A DNA stretch of 64,000 nucleotides from an uncultured Muribaculaceae bacterium (lineage in GTDB: Bacteria > Bacteroidota > Bacteroidia > Bacteroidales > Muribaculaceae). Numbering within the stretch: the first letter of the stretch is position 1; each line of letters opens with the position of its first letter. The stretch spans positions 42,909 to 106,908 of the forward strand of contig CAJUKZ010000008.1 in assembly GCA_910586995.1 (NCBI GenBank), given 5' to 3'. The translations under genes were made by a program, and so were the position numbers. Under the pieces are notes generated by a model that saw nothing but the letters and a program-made list of their open reading frames with translations, searched no databases and had not been told where the DNA came from. Below are positions 26,449 through 36,943 of this stretch, piece after piece.

Positions 26449-28254
26449 ATGCTGAAAAAGTTTTTCACTGTGATGCTTGGTTCGATGGCTGCTATATGGC
26501 TTTCGGCAATTATTGCATTAGTGCTTTTGGGAGTCTTTGTCGGCTCAATCTTTTCGGGAATCGTAGCAGGCCGCGGCGATTCAACCGCTATACTTGATAA
26601 GTCGGTCCTTGTCATTGATCTGAAAGGTACTATTGCGGAGCGCGAGGCAGCCGGTTCGTTGCAGTCCGAGCTGATCGGAGATGAAGGCATCACAGGCACT
26701 CTTTGCGAGTATATCGCAGCTATTGACAAGGCTGCTGGTGACGACCGCATAAAGGGAATGCTGATCCTTGGCAATGGATCTTCGTTAGGAACTGCCTCCC
26801 GGCAAGAACTTATAGAAGCGATTGAACGATTCCGTTCCAAAAAATTTGTCATTGCATATGCTGATTCATATTCCCAGGGAGACTACTATGTGGCATGTGC
26901 CGCACAGGAAGTATTCCTTAATCCCGTCGGTTCGGTAGGATTGCATGGTATATCAGCCCAGATTCCTTTCTTCACCGGACTTATGGAGAAAGTTGGCGTT
27001 AAAATGCAGATAATCAAGGTCGGTAAATTCAAGAGCGCAGTTGAACCATTTGTACTGAAAAGTGCCAGTGAGCCGAGTATATTGCAGACAAAGACCTATA
27101 TAGACGGTATCTGGAATGAAGTAGCCGGATATATTGCCGATCGACGTGGCACGTCTCCCGACACAGTGACCGTTTGGGCAGGAGAGATTGCCTCAGTCTT
27201 TTCGGCAGAGAGACTTGTAGAAGACAGCATCGTCGACAGGCTCGCGTACCGTAGAGAGGTAGATGATATTCTGCGCAAACGCACCGGACTCGATAAGGAT
27301 GATGAACTGAGACTTGTCTATCCTGCCGACTATCTGACGTCAGGTATGCCAATATCGGATTCTGCAACAAATCCCGATAAATTCATAGCCGTCTACTATG
27401 CTACAGGAGACATTGTGGATTCCGGTCGCGAAGGTATATCAGGAGCTGTTGTTGCGCCAGATATTATCTGTTTGGCTGATGATGAAAAGGTTGCAGGTCT
27501 GATTCTGCGAGTAAATAGCGGAGGTGGAAGTGCCTTTGCTTCGGAACAGATCTGGGATGCCATAGAGTATTTCAAATCTAAGGGAAAACCCGTATATGCA
27601 TCCATGAGCGATGTGGCTGCTTCCGGAGGTTATTATATAAGCTGCGGTGCTGACCGCATATTTGCCGATCCGACCACTTTGACCGGTTCGATAGGTATTT
27701 TTGGCATGATTCCTGATTTTCAGGGTCTGGTGACAGGTAAACTCGGTATCAACTTCACTACTGTAGAGTCGAATCATAATGCTGGTTTTATTGATGTAAT
27801 GCGGCCCATGCCGGCTGACCAGATTGACGCTATGCAGAAAATGGTGGAGCGTGGATATGAGACTTTTGTCAGCCGCGTGGCCAAAGGACGTGGCATGGAG
27901 GTGGATTCGGTGAAGCGTATTGCCGAAGGTCGTGTATGGTATGGACGTGATGCATTGCGCATTGGTCTGGTCGATACATTGGCATCGCTCAATGCTGCGC
28001 GCAAGGAGATGGCTGCCGAACTGCATCTTTCTGATGGCGATTTTGTAAACTATCCGTCAGTGGAATATCCGATGCTGATACGCATGATACGTATGCTCGA
28101 CAGTCAGGAGGAGATTTATTCCATTTTTGAGTCAGCCGGTATTTCCGCTGATCTGCAGCGATTGCCGGTCGTACGTCGCCTGTGCGAGATATTGTCGCAG
28201 GTTGCCGGTGGTGCGCATTTACAGGCGAGAATAGAAGATATTACAGTCTATTGA
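26449..28254 (+). CDS. sppA: Signal peptide peptidase SppA, 67K type
   Basis: Inner-membrane-anchored serine protease that degrades cleaved signal peptides. One N-terminal membrane helix (about residues 9-35) is followed by two tandem ClpP-like halves. The first half holds the catalytic-Lys region GKFKSAVEPF; the second holds the Ser region SDVAASGGYYIS. 601 residues fits the long form. First gene of a rightward operon with lpxK 11 bases downstream. Confidence 0.95.
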   Translation: MLKKFFTVMLGSMAAIWLSAIIALVLLGVFVGSIFSGIVAGRGDSTAILDKSVLVIDLKGTIAEREAAGSLQSELIGDEGITGTLCEYIAAIDKAAGDDRIKGMLILGNGSSLGTASRQELIEAIERFRSKKFVIAYADSYSQGDYYVACAAQEVFLNPVGSVGLHGISAQIPFFTGLMEKVGVKMQIIKVGKFKSAVEPFVLKSASEPSILQTKTYIDGIWNEVAGYIADRRGTSPDTVTVWAGEIASVFSAERLVEDSIVDRLAYRREVDDILRKRTGLDKDDELRLVYPADYLTSGMPISDSATNPDKFIAVYYATGDIVDSGREGISGAVVAPDIICLADDEKVAGLILRVNSGGGSAFASEQIWDAIEYFKSKGKPVYASMSDVAASGGYYISCGADRIFADPTTLTGSIGIFGMIPDFQGLVTGKLGINFTTVESNHNAGFIDVMRPMPADQIDAMQKMVERGYETFVSRVAKGRGMEVDSVKRIAEGRVWYGRDALRIGLVDTLASLNAARKEMAAELHLSDGDFVNYPSVEYPMLIRMIRMLDSQEEIYSIFESAGISADLQRLPVVRRLCEILSQVAGGAHLQARIEDITVY

Positions 28255-28265
28255 TCTGAATTGCC

Positions 28266-29354
28266 ATGTCTGCGAAGAAGAAAACCTTGTTACAGAAAGC
28301 AGTGCTTTTGCCGCTGTCGAAGCTTTATGGCTTTGTCACAGCGGTACGCAACCGGCTTTTCGACTGGAATATTCTGAAATCGCAGGAGTTTGATGTACCG
28401 GTTATCGTCGTTGGTAATATCGCTGTGGGGGGTACAGGCAAGACGCCGCATACCGAATTCATCGTGGATTCATTGCGACATAGCTACCATATTGGAGTGC
28501 TTTCGCGTGGATATAAACGGTCGACAAAAGGTTTTGTCGTGGCCGACAGCAATTCTACGCCTAAGGATATTGGCGATGAACCATACCAGATCTATAGCAA
28601 ATTCAGCAAAGATGTGACTGTTGCTGTATGTGAGGACCGCTGCAGAGGAATACGTGAGATGCTGCGTATTGATCCTTCGATAAATCTGATCATACTTGAC
28701 GATGCTTTCCAGCACAGATATGTGAAGCCTAAAGTGTCGTTGGTGATAACAGAGTATTCCAGGCCGATATTTGATGATAAGATGTTGCCATACGGGCGGC
28801 TGCGCGAGTCTGTCAAAGGCTTGGATCGTGCCGATATTGTGGTGGTAAGCAAGTGTCCTGCCGGATTGCAACCTATAGAGTATTCACTTTTTGCCAAGAA
28901 GCTGGACCTGTATCCGTATCAGCAGTTGTTTTTCTCCAAGTTTGCATATGGTATGCTGCGCCCGCTGTTTCCGGCGGAGGCGATACAGCCGCCGAATCTT
29001 TCATGGCTGACACGCGACGATGTAATACTTGCCGTGTCGGGAATTGGCAACCCGCGTCCGTTCGTGCGCTTCCTTAAAAGTTTTGATTCGCGAGTGAAGG
29101 TCAATCTGTTTCCTGATCATCATAATTATACGCGGAAAGATGTGGAACTTATTGTCAACCGCTTCAATACGATGAAAGGACGTACGCGTATTCTCGTGAC
29201 AACGGAGAAGGATGCAGTCAGGCTTATGAATAGTCCATACTTTCCTCGCGAACTAAAAAAATATGCATTCTATCTGCCTATACATGTCGAGATAGACCGC
29301 GGAGAGTCAGATCGGTTTATCGAAGCCCTTACCAAGGGTATCCGGCGCAGGTAA
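28266..29354 (+). CDS. lpxK: Tetraacyldisaccharide 4'-kinase
   Basis: Membrane-associated kinase that adds the 4'-phosphate in lipid A synthesis. The ATP-binding loop GNIAVGGTGKTPHTE follows a hydrophobic/basic N-terminus; LDDAFQHR is the conserved catalytic motif. 362 residues, normal. Bacteroides lipid A often loses the 4'-phosphate later, but the kinase is still required. Lies 11 bases after sppA. Confidence 0.96.
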   Translation: MSAKKKTLLQKAVLLPLSKLYGFVTAVRNRLFDWNILKSQEFDVPVIVVGNIAVGGTGKTPHTEFIVDSLRHSYHIGVLSRGYKRSTKGFVVADSNSTPKDIGDEPYQIYSKFSKDVTVAVCEDRCRGIREMLRIDPSINLIILDDAFQHRYVKPKVSLVITEYSRPIFDDKMLPYGRLRESVKGLDRADIVVVSKCPAGLQPIEYSLFAKKLDLYPYQQLFFSKFAYGMLRPLFPAEAIQPPNLSWLTRDDVILAVSGIGNPRPFVRFLKSFDSRVKVNLFPDHHNYTRKDVELIVNRFNTMKGRTRILVTTEKDAVRLMNSPYFPRELKKYAFYLPIHVEIDRGESDRFIEALTKGIRRR

Positions 29355-29489
29355 GGATATTGAACAAAGATAAGAATCTGCGCATTATAAATTATACTGT
29401 CGGTGCGATCTATAGATGGACACGCTCGCAGTCTCACAATAAGTAACGGAAAATCAAACTATCTTCTTTAATCTATAAAATTTAAGATT

Positions 29490-30305
29490 ATGCTGGAAAA
29501 AATCAACCAGACAGCCGAATATATACGCTCGCGCGTTGACGGCCAGATGCCAACAACTGCAATCATTCTTGGAACAGGTCTTGGCGCTCTTGTAGACCAT
29601 ATCGACGACAAGCAGTATATCCCATATACAGATATACCTAATTTCCCGGTCTCTACAGTAGAGGGACATTCCGGCAATCTCATTTTCGGCCGTCTTGGCG
29701 ACCGTCGTGTCATTGCAATGCAAGGCCGTTTCCACTATTATGAGGGTTACGATATGAAGCAGGTGACTTTCCCTGTACGTGTTTTCAAAGCGCTCGGAGT
29801 GGATACGCTCTTTGTTTCAAATGCTGCAGGTGGCATGAATCCTGAATTCCGTGTCGGTGAGATCATGATTATCACAGACCACATAAATCTGTTCCCGGAG
29901 AATCCGCTCCGCGGCAAGAATTATTCGGAACTTGGTCCGCGATTCCCGGCAATGACAGAGGCTTACGACAAGAATCTCATACGCCTTGCGGACTCTATCG
30001 CTGCAGAACTCGACATACGTGTAAAGCATGGTGTATACGTCGGAACACCCGGTCCTACATTCGAGACCCCGGCGGAATATGAGTACTTCCGTATAATAGG
30101 AGGCGATGCGGTCGGTATGTCGACAGTACCTGAAGTGATTGTAGCGAATCATGCCGGGATAAAGGTGTTTGGAGTTTCTGTAATCACAGACCTCGGTGGT
30201 AAAGACATTACAGAAGTTCCCACGCATGAGGAGGTACAGAAGGCTGCTATGGCCGCACAGCCTAAGATGATGGAGATAATGCGTAAGCTCGTCAACCGGT
30301 TCTGA
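29490..30305 (+). CDS. Purine-nucleoside phosphorylase
   Basis: Splits (deoxy)inosine or guanosine with phosphate to free base and ribose 1-phosphate. 271 residues, trimeric class. Signature regions: ILGTGLGALVDHI (phosphate loop), VEGHSGNL, MQGRFHYYEGY, SNAAGGMNPEF and the base-site region around DAVGMSTVPE. The 135 bases before it hold no clear promoter or terminator. thiL starts one base after its stop, so they are co-transcribed. Confidence 0.94.
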   Translation: MLEKINQTAEYIRSRVDGQMPTTAIILGTGLGALVDHIDDKQYIPYTDIPNFPVSTVEGHSGNLIFGRLGDRRVIAMQGRFHYYEGYDMKQVTFPVRVFKALGVDTLFVSNAAGGMNPEFRVGEIMIITDHINLFPENPLRGKNYSELGPRFPAMTEAYDKNLIRLADSIAAELDIRVKHGVYVGTPGPTFETPAEYEYFRIIGGDAVGMSTVPEVIVANHAGIKVFGVSVITDLGGKDITEVPTHEEVQKAAMAAQPKMMEIMRKLVNRF

Positions 30306-30306
30306 T

Positions 30307-31344
30307 ATGGAGTCTAAGCAGACTGAAATTTCAAGCATTGGTGAATTTGGTCTTATCGACCGTATCACCGATGGTATAGCGCACGTCAGCGCCTCCACCC
30401 GCAAGGGTGTGGGCGACGACGCGGCCGTACTCGACTACGGAGATAAAGATGTGCTGGTAACTACGGATATGCTTCTCGAAGGAGTGCATTTCGATCTCAC
30501 ATACGTGCCTTTGAAGCATCTCGGCTATAAGGCGGCTGTAGTGAATTTCAGCGACATCTATGCCATGAACGGACGTCCGAGACAAATAACTGTATCTTTA
30601 GGTATATCCCGCAGATTCACGGTCGAACATATTGAGGCGCTTTACAGCGGCATACGCCTGGCTTGTGAGATCTATGGCGTTGACATCGTTGGAGGTGACA
30701 CGTGCGCGTCAAGACAGGGGCTTGTCATTTCCGTTACATGCCTTGGTGATGTACAGAAAGATAAGGCCGTGATGCGTAGTGGAGCAAAGCCTACAGACCT
30801 GATCTGTGTGAGCGGAGACCTTGGCGCGGCATATATGGGTTTGCAATTGCTCGAACGTGAAAAGGTTGCATCAGCAGGTCAAAAAGATTTCGAGCCACAA
30901 TTCAATGGCAAGGAATACCTGATCGAACGCCAGTTGAAACCCGAAGCAAGAAAAGATATCGTTGATATGCTTGAGAAGGAGGGCATAGTCCCCACATCAA
31001 TGATCGATGTGAGCGACGGACTTTCGTCGGAGATAATGCATATCTGCAAGAACAGTTCCACCGGTTGCCGTATATATGAAGACCGTATTCCTATCGACTA
31101 TCAGACTGCTGTCATGGCCGAGGAGCTTGGCATGAACCTTGTCACAGCCGCGCTCAATGGAGGCGAGGACTATGAACTGTTGTTTACTGTTCCGTTGGCT
31201 ATGCACGACAAAGTATCTAAACTGACTGGAATCAAGGAGATCGGCTATATAACCGAAGAAAATCTTGGCTGTGCGCTCATCACGCGCGATGGCTCGGAAT
31301 TGCCTCTCCGTGCTCAAGGTTGGAACATGACACAAGCTCAGTAA
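30307..31344 (+). CDS. thiL: Thiamine-monophosphate kinase
   Basis: Phosphorylates thiamine monophosphate to the diphosphate cofactor. 345 residues of the PurM/AIR-synthase fold: GEFGLIDRI, the ATP/Mg motif KGVGDDAAVLDY, TTDMLLEGVHFDL, VGGDTCAS, and DVSDGLSSE. Packed between PNP (one base gap) and uvrB (TAATG overlap). Confidence 0.95.
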   Translation: MESKQTEISSIGEFGLIDRITDGIAHVSASTRKGVGDDAAVLDYGDKDVLVTTDMLLEGVHFDLTYVPLKHLGYKAAVVNFSDIYAMNGRPRQITVSLGISRRFTVEHIEALYSGIRLACEIYGVDIVGGDTCASRQGLVISVTCLGDVQKDKAVMRSGAKPTDLICVSGDLGAAYMGLQLLEREKVASAGQKDFEPQFNGKEYLIERQLKPEARKDIVDMLEKEGIVPTSMIDVSDGLSSEIMHICKNSSTGCRIYEDRIPIDYQTAVMAEELGMNLVTAALNGGEDYELLFTVPLAMHDKVSKLTGIKEIGYITEENLGCALITRDGSELPLRAQGWNMTQAQ

Positions 31345-33455
31345 TGGAATTTAAGATTTCTTCTGGATTCAAGCCCACAGGCGATCAGCCTCAGGCTATA
31401 GAACAGCTTGCAAAGGGTGTCTGCGACGGGCTTCCGGCTCAGACGTTGCTTGGTGTCACCGGTTCGGGCAAGACTTTCACTATGGCGAATGTTATAGAGA
31501 AAGTGCAACGCCCGACTTTGATACTTAGTCACAACAAGACACTGGCTGCACAATTGTATAGCGAGTTCAAGCAGTTTTTTCCAGAGAATTCTGTCCAGTA
31601 CTTTGTCAGTTACTACGATTATTATCAGCCGGAAGCGTATATCCCATCCGTTGATAAATATATAGAAAAAGATCTTGCGATCAACGACGAGATAGACCGC
31701 TTGCGTCTGGCTGCGACTTCGGCGCTTCTGTCGGGCAGGAGAGATGTGATAGTGGTGTCTTCAGTATCGTGCCTCTACGGTATTGGAAATCCGGAAGATT
31801 TCCATGAGAGCGCTATTGCACTTAAGGTCGGACAGAAGATCGCAAGGAATGTATTTCTAAGGCAACTTGTTGCGGCACTATATTCGCGCAATGAGACTGA
31901 ATTGTCGCGTGGTACATTTCGTGTTAAGGGCGATACCGTTGACATAAGGCTTGCCTATGAGGATATAATATTGAGAGTTGTGTTCTGGGGTGATGAGATA
32001 GAGTCGATATCTACTTTTCATCCCGACGATAATGTGTCGCTTGGAAAACACGACAGATTCATGCTGTATCCGGCCAATATTTTTGTGACGTCTCCTGCAA
32101 GAGTGGCATCAGGCGTTGCTCAGATACAACTCGACCTTGGCAATGAGGTTGCAAACTTCGAGAAAGAGGCGAAGATGCTTGAGGCAAAGCGCCTGCTTGA
32201 ACGTGTCACATATGATGTCGAGATGATAAAGGAAATAGGTTATTGTTCGGGAATAGAGAACTATAGCCGTTATTTCGATGGACGTAAGCCGGGAACACGG
32301 CCGTTCTGCCTCCTTGATTATTTTCCCAAGGATTTCCTTACCATAATAGACGAGAGTCATGTGACAGTACCTCAGATCAGGGCTATGTATGGCGGGGACT
32401 TGTCGCGTAAGGCAAATCTTGTTGAATATGGGTTCCGTATGCAGTCGGCATTCGACAACCGTCCTCTAAAATTCGAGGAATTCCGCAGTCTCACTCCGCA
32501 GGTGATATATGTGTCGGCGACTCCTGCCGATTATGAATTGCAGGAATCGGAAGGCGTTGTGGTTGAGCAACTGATTCGTCCTACGGGTCTGCTTGATCCG
32601 GTGATAGAGGTGCGTCCGTCTCTCCATCAGATTGATGATCTCATGGAGGAGATACGTGTCAGGGTAGAGCGCGACGAAAGAGTTCTTATCACAACACTGA
32701 CCAAGCGCATGGCTGAGGAGTTGAACGATTATATGTCTAAAATGCAGGTTCGTTCGGCATACATACACAGTGATGTGGAGACTCTCGACCGTATTAAGAT
32801 TCTCGATGCATTGCGTGCCGGGGAATATGATGTGCTTATAGGTGTGAATCTTCTTAGGGAAGGACTTGATCTTCCGGAAGTTTCGCTTGTCGCTATACTT
32901 GATGCTGACAAAGAGGGATTCCTGCGGTCGCATCGTTCGCTGACGCAGACAGTAGGGCGTGCTGCCCGTAATCTCAACGGTATGGTGATAATGTATGCCG
33001 ACAAGATCACGGACTCCATGCGCATGACCATAGATGATACAAACCGGCGCAGGGAGATACAGCTTGCCTATAATGAAGCCAATGGAATAACACCTGCGGC
33101 GATTGTGAAAGAAAGAAATGCTGTAGTCGGACTTGAAAAAGAAGATACAGAGCCATACCGCCAGCGCCCGGGAGGTGCGGCACGTAGGGCCGACCGCCGT
33201 CGTTCTTCCGACGCTGGAAAAACAAGGAAAGACATACCTTACTCAGACGAGTATACTACACATACCGATATTGCGGCTGATCCGGTGGTCCAGTATATGA
33301 GCGTTCCGCAACTCGAGAATGCTATAAGACGTACCGATGAACAGATGCGTCAGGCCGCCAAGGACATGGAGTTTATCGAGGCAGCACGTCTGCGCGATGA
33401 ACTGATCCAGTTGAAGGATAGACTCGCGCAAGTAAAAGAACAAGAAAATGAGTAA
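31344..33455 (+). CDS. uvrB: Excinuclease ABC subunit B
   Basis: DNA-damage verification subunit of nucleotide excision repair. Walker A GVTGSGKTFT, the beta-hairpin region YYDYYQPEAYIP, helicase motifs IDESHV and SATPADYE, and a C-terminal UVR motif (MEFIEAARLRDEL) for UvrA/UvrC contact. 703 residues. The start at 31344 shares one base with the thiL stop; an ATG 24 bases upstream in frame lies inside thiL and is less likely. Confidence 0.97.
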   Translation: MEFKISSGFKPTGDQPQAIEQLAKGVCDGLPAQTLLGVTGSGKTFTMANVIEKVQRPTLILSHNKTLAAQLYSEFKQFFPENSVQYFVSYYDYYQPEAYIPSVDKYIEKDLAINDEIDRLRLAATSALLSGRRDVIVVSSVSCLYGIGNPEDFHESAIALKVGQKIARNVFLRQLVAALYSRNETELSRGTFRVKGDTVDIRLAYEDIILRVVFWGDEIESISTFHPDDNVSLGKHDRFMLYPANIFVTSPARVASGVAQIQLDLGNEVANFEKEAKMLEAKRLLERVTYDVEMIKEIGYCSGIENYSRYFDGRKPGTRPFCLLDYFPKDFLTIIDESHVTVPQIRAMYGGDLSRKANLVEYGFRMQSAFDNRPLKFEEFRSLTPQVIYVSATPADYELQESEGVVVEQLIRPTGLLDPVIEVRPSLHQIDDLMEEIRVRVERDERVLITTLTKRMAEELNDYMSKMQVRSAYIHSDVETLDRIKILDALRAGEYDVLIGVNLLREGLDLPEVSLVAILDADKEGFLRSHRSLTQTVGRAARNLNGMVIMYADKITDSMRMTIDDTNRRREIQLAYNEANGITPAAIVKERNAVVGLEKEDTEPYRQRPGGAARRADRRRSSDAGKTRKDIPYSDEYTTHTDIAADPVVQYMSVPQLENAIRRTDEQMRQAAKDMEFIEAARLRDELIQLKDRLAQVKEQENE

Positions 33456-35340
33456 CCCTGCGATACACGATACTATTGATTATCAGAATCTACACCTGTC
33501 GGATTGGCTTCCGACATCGGTGAAGGAGATGAAAGCTCTTGGATGGGATTATGTGGATGTAGTGATATTCAGTGGCGACGCGTATGTCGATCATCCCGCA
33601 TTCGGTGCGGCTGTGATAGGCCGTACGTTGCAGGCTGCAGGCTATCGTGTGGCGATAGTTCCGCAGCCCAATTGGAAGGATGATCTGCGGGATTTCCGTA
33701 AATTTGGTGTGCCGAGGCTATTTTTTGGAATATCTCCCGGAGCGATGGATTCGATGGTGAATCATTATACGGCAAACCGCAGGCGGCGCAGCGATGACGC
33801 ATATACACCCGATGGACGTCATGGAGCACGTCCGGATTATCCGACGATTGTCTATAGCCGGATACTACGTGAGTTATATCCTGATGTCCCATTGATAGCG
33901 GGAGGAATTGAAGCTTCGCTCCGCAGATTGTCGCATTATGATTACTGGCAGGACAAGCTCAGACCGTCCATTATTCTGGATGCTCCGGTCGATATGATTG
34001 TCTATGGCATGGGAGAGAAGCCTATTGTGGAACTTGCCGGAAGAATTGAGAAAGGGGAGAGGATATCTGATATAACAGATCTTCCTCAGAGTGTTGTGCT
34101 ACGTCCGCTTGATGAAATGCCTATACCGGATTCGGATAATATAATTCTCAACGACTGGAAGTCTTGCCAGAGAGATAAGCGTTTACAAAGCCTGAATTTC
34201 AAGCATATTGAGCAGCAAAGCAATCGCATGCATGGCGCAGTGCTGTGGCAGCGTTATGGCAATCAGGTGGTCAGGGTGAATCCGATGTTGCCGCCGGCAA
34301 CAACAGAGGAGGTAGATGCTTCTTTTGATCTGCCATATACCAGATTGCCGCACCCGCGATACAAGGGCAAGAGAATCCCGGCATACGAGATGATACGTCA
34401 TTCCGTGAATATGCACCGAGGGTGTTTCGGTGGATGTGCGTTCTGTACTATTTCAGCCCATCAAGGCAAATTCATAGCCTCGCGCTCGGCTGACAGTATT
34501 GTTGCTGAAGTACGTCAGGTTTGCCGTATGCCTGACTTTAAAGGATATATAAGCGATCTTGGAGGACCTTCTGCCAACATGTATTCCATGCATGGCAAGG
34601 ATCAGTCGATATGCGGCAAGTGTCTGAGACCATCCTGCCTGCATCCGAAACCATGCCCGAATCTGAATACGGATCATAGACCTCTGCTCGATATTTATCA
34701 TAGGGTTGATGCTCTCCCCGGAGTCAAGAAATCGTTTATTGGCAGCGGCGTGCGTTATGACCTTTCCATGCATCATACCGGTGAAAAGGAGGTCGATGAG
34801 GCAAACCGTACATATAATCGGGAGCTTATCTCCCGCCATGTATCAGGCCGCCTTAAAGTAGCGCCTGAACATACTTCGCCGCAAGTCTTGAATCTTATGA
34901 GGAAGCCTGAATTCAGCCTTTTCCATCAATTCAAGAATATTTTTGACCGGGTGAATGCTGAAGAAGGCCTTAATCAACAGTTGATACCATACTTTATATC
35001 GAGTCATCCCGGTTGCCGCGAGGTAGATATGGCAGAGCTTGCGGTGGAGACAAAGCAGATGAATTTCCATCTTGAGCAAGTGCAGGACTTCACTCCTACG
35101 CCTATGACACTCGCTACGGAGATATATTACTCCGGTATCCATCCATATACAGGTGAGTCTGTATTTACAGCCATATCGCCTGAGGAAAAACTTGCCCAGC
35201 GTAAGTATTTTTTCTGGTGGGACAAATCCAATAGGGATGATATTCTCAGGTCGCTTCAGCGGCTGCACCGTCCGGATATTGCTGCAAAACTATATCCTGC
35301 CTACCGGCAGGCTGTATCGAAGTCCAGACGAAGGAGATAA
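33448..35340 (+). CDS. YgiQ family radical SAM protein
   Basis: 630-residue radical SAM enzyme of unknown reaction. N-terminal region typical of YgiQ (DWLPTSVKEMKALGWDYVDVV, FSGDAYVDHP). Cluster motif CFGGCAFC (CxxxCxxC) near residue 330, and the C-terminal cysteine-containing part CGKCLRPSCLHPKPC is also characteristic. Starts 8 bases inside the end of uvrB, so is translationally coupled. Converges with the CPBP gene, leaving only 2 bases. Confidence 0.93.
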   Translation: MSNPAIHDTIDYQNLHLSDWLPTSVKEMKALGWDYVDVVIFSGDAYVDHPAFGAAVIGRTLQAAGYRVAIVPQPNWKDDLRDFRKFGVPRLFFGISPGAMDSMVNHYTANRRRRSDDAYTPDGRHGARPDYPTIVYSRILRELYPDVPLIAGGIEASLRRLSHYDYWQDKLRPSIILDAPVDMIVYGMGEKPIVELAGRIEKGERISDITDLPQSVVLRPLDEMPIPDSDNIILNDWKSCQRDKRLQSLNFKHIEQQSNRMHGAVLWQRYGNQVVRVNPMLPPATTEEVDASFDLPYTRLPHPRYKGKRIPAYEMIRHSVNMHRGCFGGCAFCTISAHQGKFIASRSADSIVAEVRQVCRMPDFKGYISDLGGPSANMYSMHGKDQSICGKCLRPSCLHPKPCPNLNTDHRPLLDIYHRVDALPGVKKSFIGSGVRYDLSMHHTGEKEVDEANRTYNRELISRHVSGRLKVAPEHTSPQVLNLMRKPEFSLFHQFKNIFDRVNAEEGLNQQLIPYFISSHPGCREVDMAELAVETKQMNFHLEQVQDFTPTPMTLATEIYYSGIHPYTGESVFTAISPEEKLAQRKYFFWWDKSNRDDILRSLQRLHRPDIAAKLYPAYRQAVSKSRRRR

Positions 35341-35342
35341 GA

Positions 35343-36224
35343 TCAGTGTGTAGTTGACCGCCTGGTAAGATATATACCTAATGCTGTGAGGGCTACGCTT
35401 AGTACGATCAGAAGCCAGCTCTGTAGACTATTGGGCATTTCTGCGCCGGGGGCTACAGTCGTAAGTCCCTCGCGGGCAGCTATCCAATTATTCACAACAT
35501 AGATACTGTTGTTTAGTATATGTGCTACTACCGGTAGCCACAGGCATCCCGACCACAGAAGCAGATAGCCGAAATATGCGCCAAGCAGCAGTCTGGGTAT
35601 GAATCCGAAAAACTGGAAGTGGAAACAACTGAATATAATGGCGGCTATCCATACAGCAGACTGATGTCCAGACATGCCTGATGGCAGAAGCCGCTGGAGT
35701 GCGCCTCTGAAGAACAGTTCCTCACTGAAACCGGCAGCTATACCTACGATAAGGAGACTCATGATTAAGTCACCGATGCTGTTGCCGCCAAGAATATATT
35801 CGATGTTGCCTGAAGCATTGTTTTCCATAGCTCTGAACCATGTCTCTATTCCAGACATGGATTCCGGCAAATGGATTGATGCATTCCATGTGATAATTAT
35901 ATTGAGGGCAGGTACGGCTGCTATCATTGTCAGTAAAGCGAGCGCCAATGTGTTTAAGCTCAGTTTTTTGTTGATGCACAGTAAGCTGGCTGGTATGCGC
36001 GTCACCATGAGTGCTGTAGCTAACGCAGGAACGATAAACACCAGCACATCTTGCACGATTGCAATTATTCTCATCTTTGGAGTGGTTATGTTCTCACCCC
36101 AGGATGTAGCGACGCCGGCCAATAATGACACGAGAAAAAAACATACGAAAGTGACGCACAGCAACAGGGCGATGCGCATCGGAGCGGATAGCAGTAGCTT
36201 AGGTTCTTTTACCGGTTTGTTCAT
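35343..36224 (-). CDS. CPBP family intramembrane glutamic endopeptidase
   Basis: Membrane protease related to CAAX prenyl endopeptidase (Rce1/ABI family). About eight hydrophobic segments in 293 residues. Catalytic motifs EELFFRG, FSCFHFQFFGF and HILNNS are present. The substrate in bacteria without prenylation is unknown. Last gene of a leftward operon after trmN (5-base gap). Confidence 0.9.
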   Translation of the reverse strand: MNKPVKEPKLLLSAPMRIALLLCVTFVCFFLVSLLAGVATSWGENITTPKMRIIAIVQDVLVFIVPALATALMVTRIPASLLCINKKLSLNTLALALLTMIAAVPALNIIITWNASIHLPESMSGIETWFRAMENNASGNIEYILGGNSIGDLIMSLLIVGIAAGFSEELFFRGALQRLLPSGMSGHQSAVWIAAIIFSCFHFQFFGFIPRLLLGAYFGYLLLWSGCLWLPVVAHILNNSIYVVNNWIAAREGLTTVAPGAEMPNSLQSWLLIVLSVALTALGIYLTRRSTTH

Positions 36225-36229
36225 CTCTG

Positions 36230-36931
36230 TCAGATTTTTATATAAAATTGATTTACAAGCTTAGAATATTCTTCTGTGGGTGTTCCGTCGCTATGCCTTA
36301 ACGTGAGCTGGCATTCTGTATAAGGGGTAGCTGTTTTTCCCAGTTCGACCAATATTCTGCGTGGAGGTTTGCCTTCGGTTGTGGCGACGTGGCATAGACG
36401 GTATACTGGCAATCCAGATAGTGCTCCATGAAAAATGATGTCCTCACTGCGGTCTACCGGAGCGATCATGGCAAGTCGTCCCTGCGGCCCGAGAATCTCC
36501 GCCGCATGTTTTATAAGAGCACTAAGAGGCATATTGTCTTCGTGGCGGGCTGTTGCCCTTGACTTGGCGGGTGCACGTTCGCCTGTGGTGAAGAATGGGG
36601 GATTGCTGACAATAAGATCCACACTCTTCGATGGTATGAAGGTCAGGAAGTCGTTGTAGACGCATGTCAGCCGATCAGCCCAAGGGCTTGCCGCAAAGTT
36701 TACAGTGCAATCCCGGCAACCGCCTTCGTCTATTTCCACTCCAATTATTCTTGCATGGCAGCGTTGTGCCATCATCAGTCCTATGAGTCCGCAGCCAGCA
36801 CCTGCATCGATGATTAGCGAATCCGCAGCCAGACCATCTGCCGATGTCCATGCGCCAAGCAGCACTCCGTCTGTGCCTATTTTTAGCCCGGACGTACTAT
36901 CGTCTATTGAGAATTGCTTGAAATTGAACAC
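36230..36931 (-). CDS. trmN: tRNA1(Val) (adenine(37)-N6)-methyltransferase
   Basis: SAM-dependent methylase modifying A37 of tRNA-Val(1) (TrmN6/YfiC). 233 residues: opening FKQFSIDDSTSGLKIGTDGVLLGAW, SAM motif DAGAGCGLIGLMMAQ, acidic GVEID and the amino-methyltransferase signature NPPFF. Lies between the barrel-like protein gene (12 bases) and the CPBP gene (5 bases). Confidence 0.9.
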   Translation of the reverse strand: MFNFKQFSIDDSTSGLKIGTDGVLLGAWTSADGLAADSLIIDAGAGCGLIGLMMAQRCHARIIGVEIDEGGCRDCTVNFAASPWADRLTCVYNDFLTFIPSKSVDLIVSNPPFFTTGERAPAKSRATARHEDNMPLSALIKHAAEILGPQGRLAMIAPVDRSEDIIFHGALSGLPVYRLCHVATTEGKPPRRILVELGKTATPYTECQLTLRHSDGTPTEEYSKLVNQFYIKI

Positions 36932-36943
36932 TTTTGTATCAGG

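Noticed and set aside
29817..30404. 195-codon leftward frame antisense to the PNP gene
   Set aside because: Shadow of the phosphorylase and thiL genes; no motifs.
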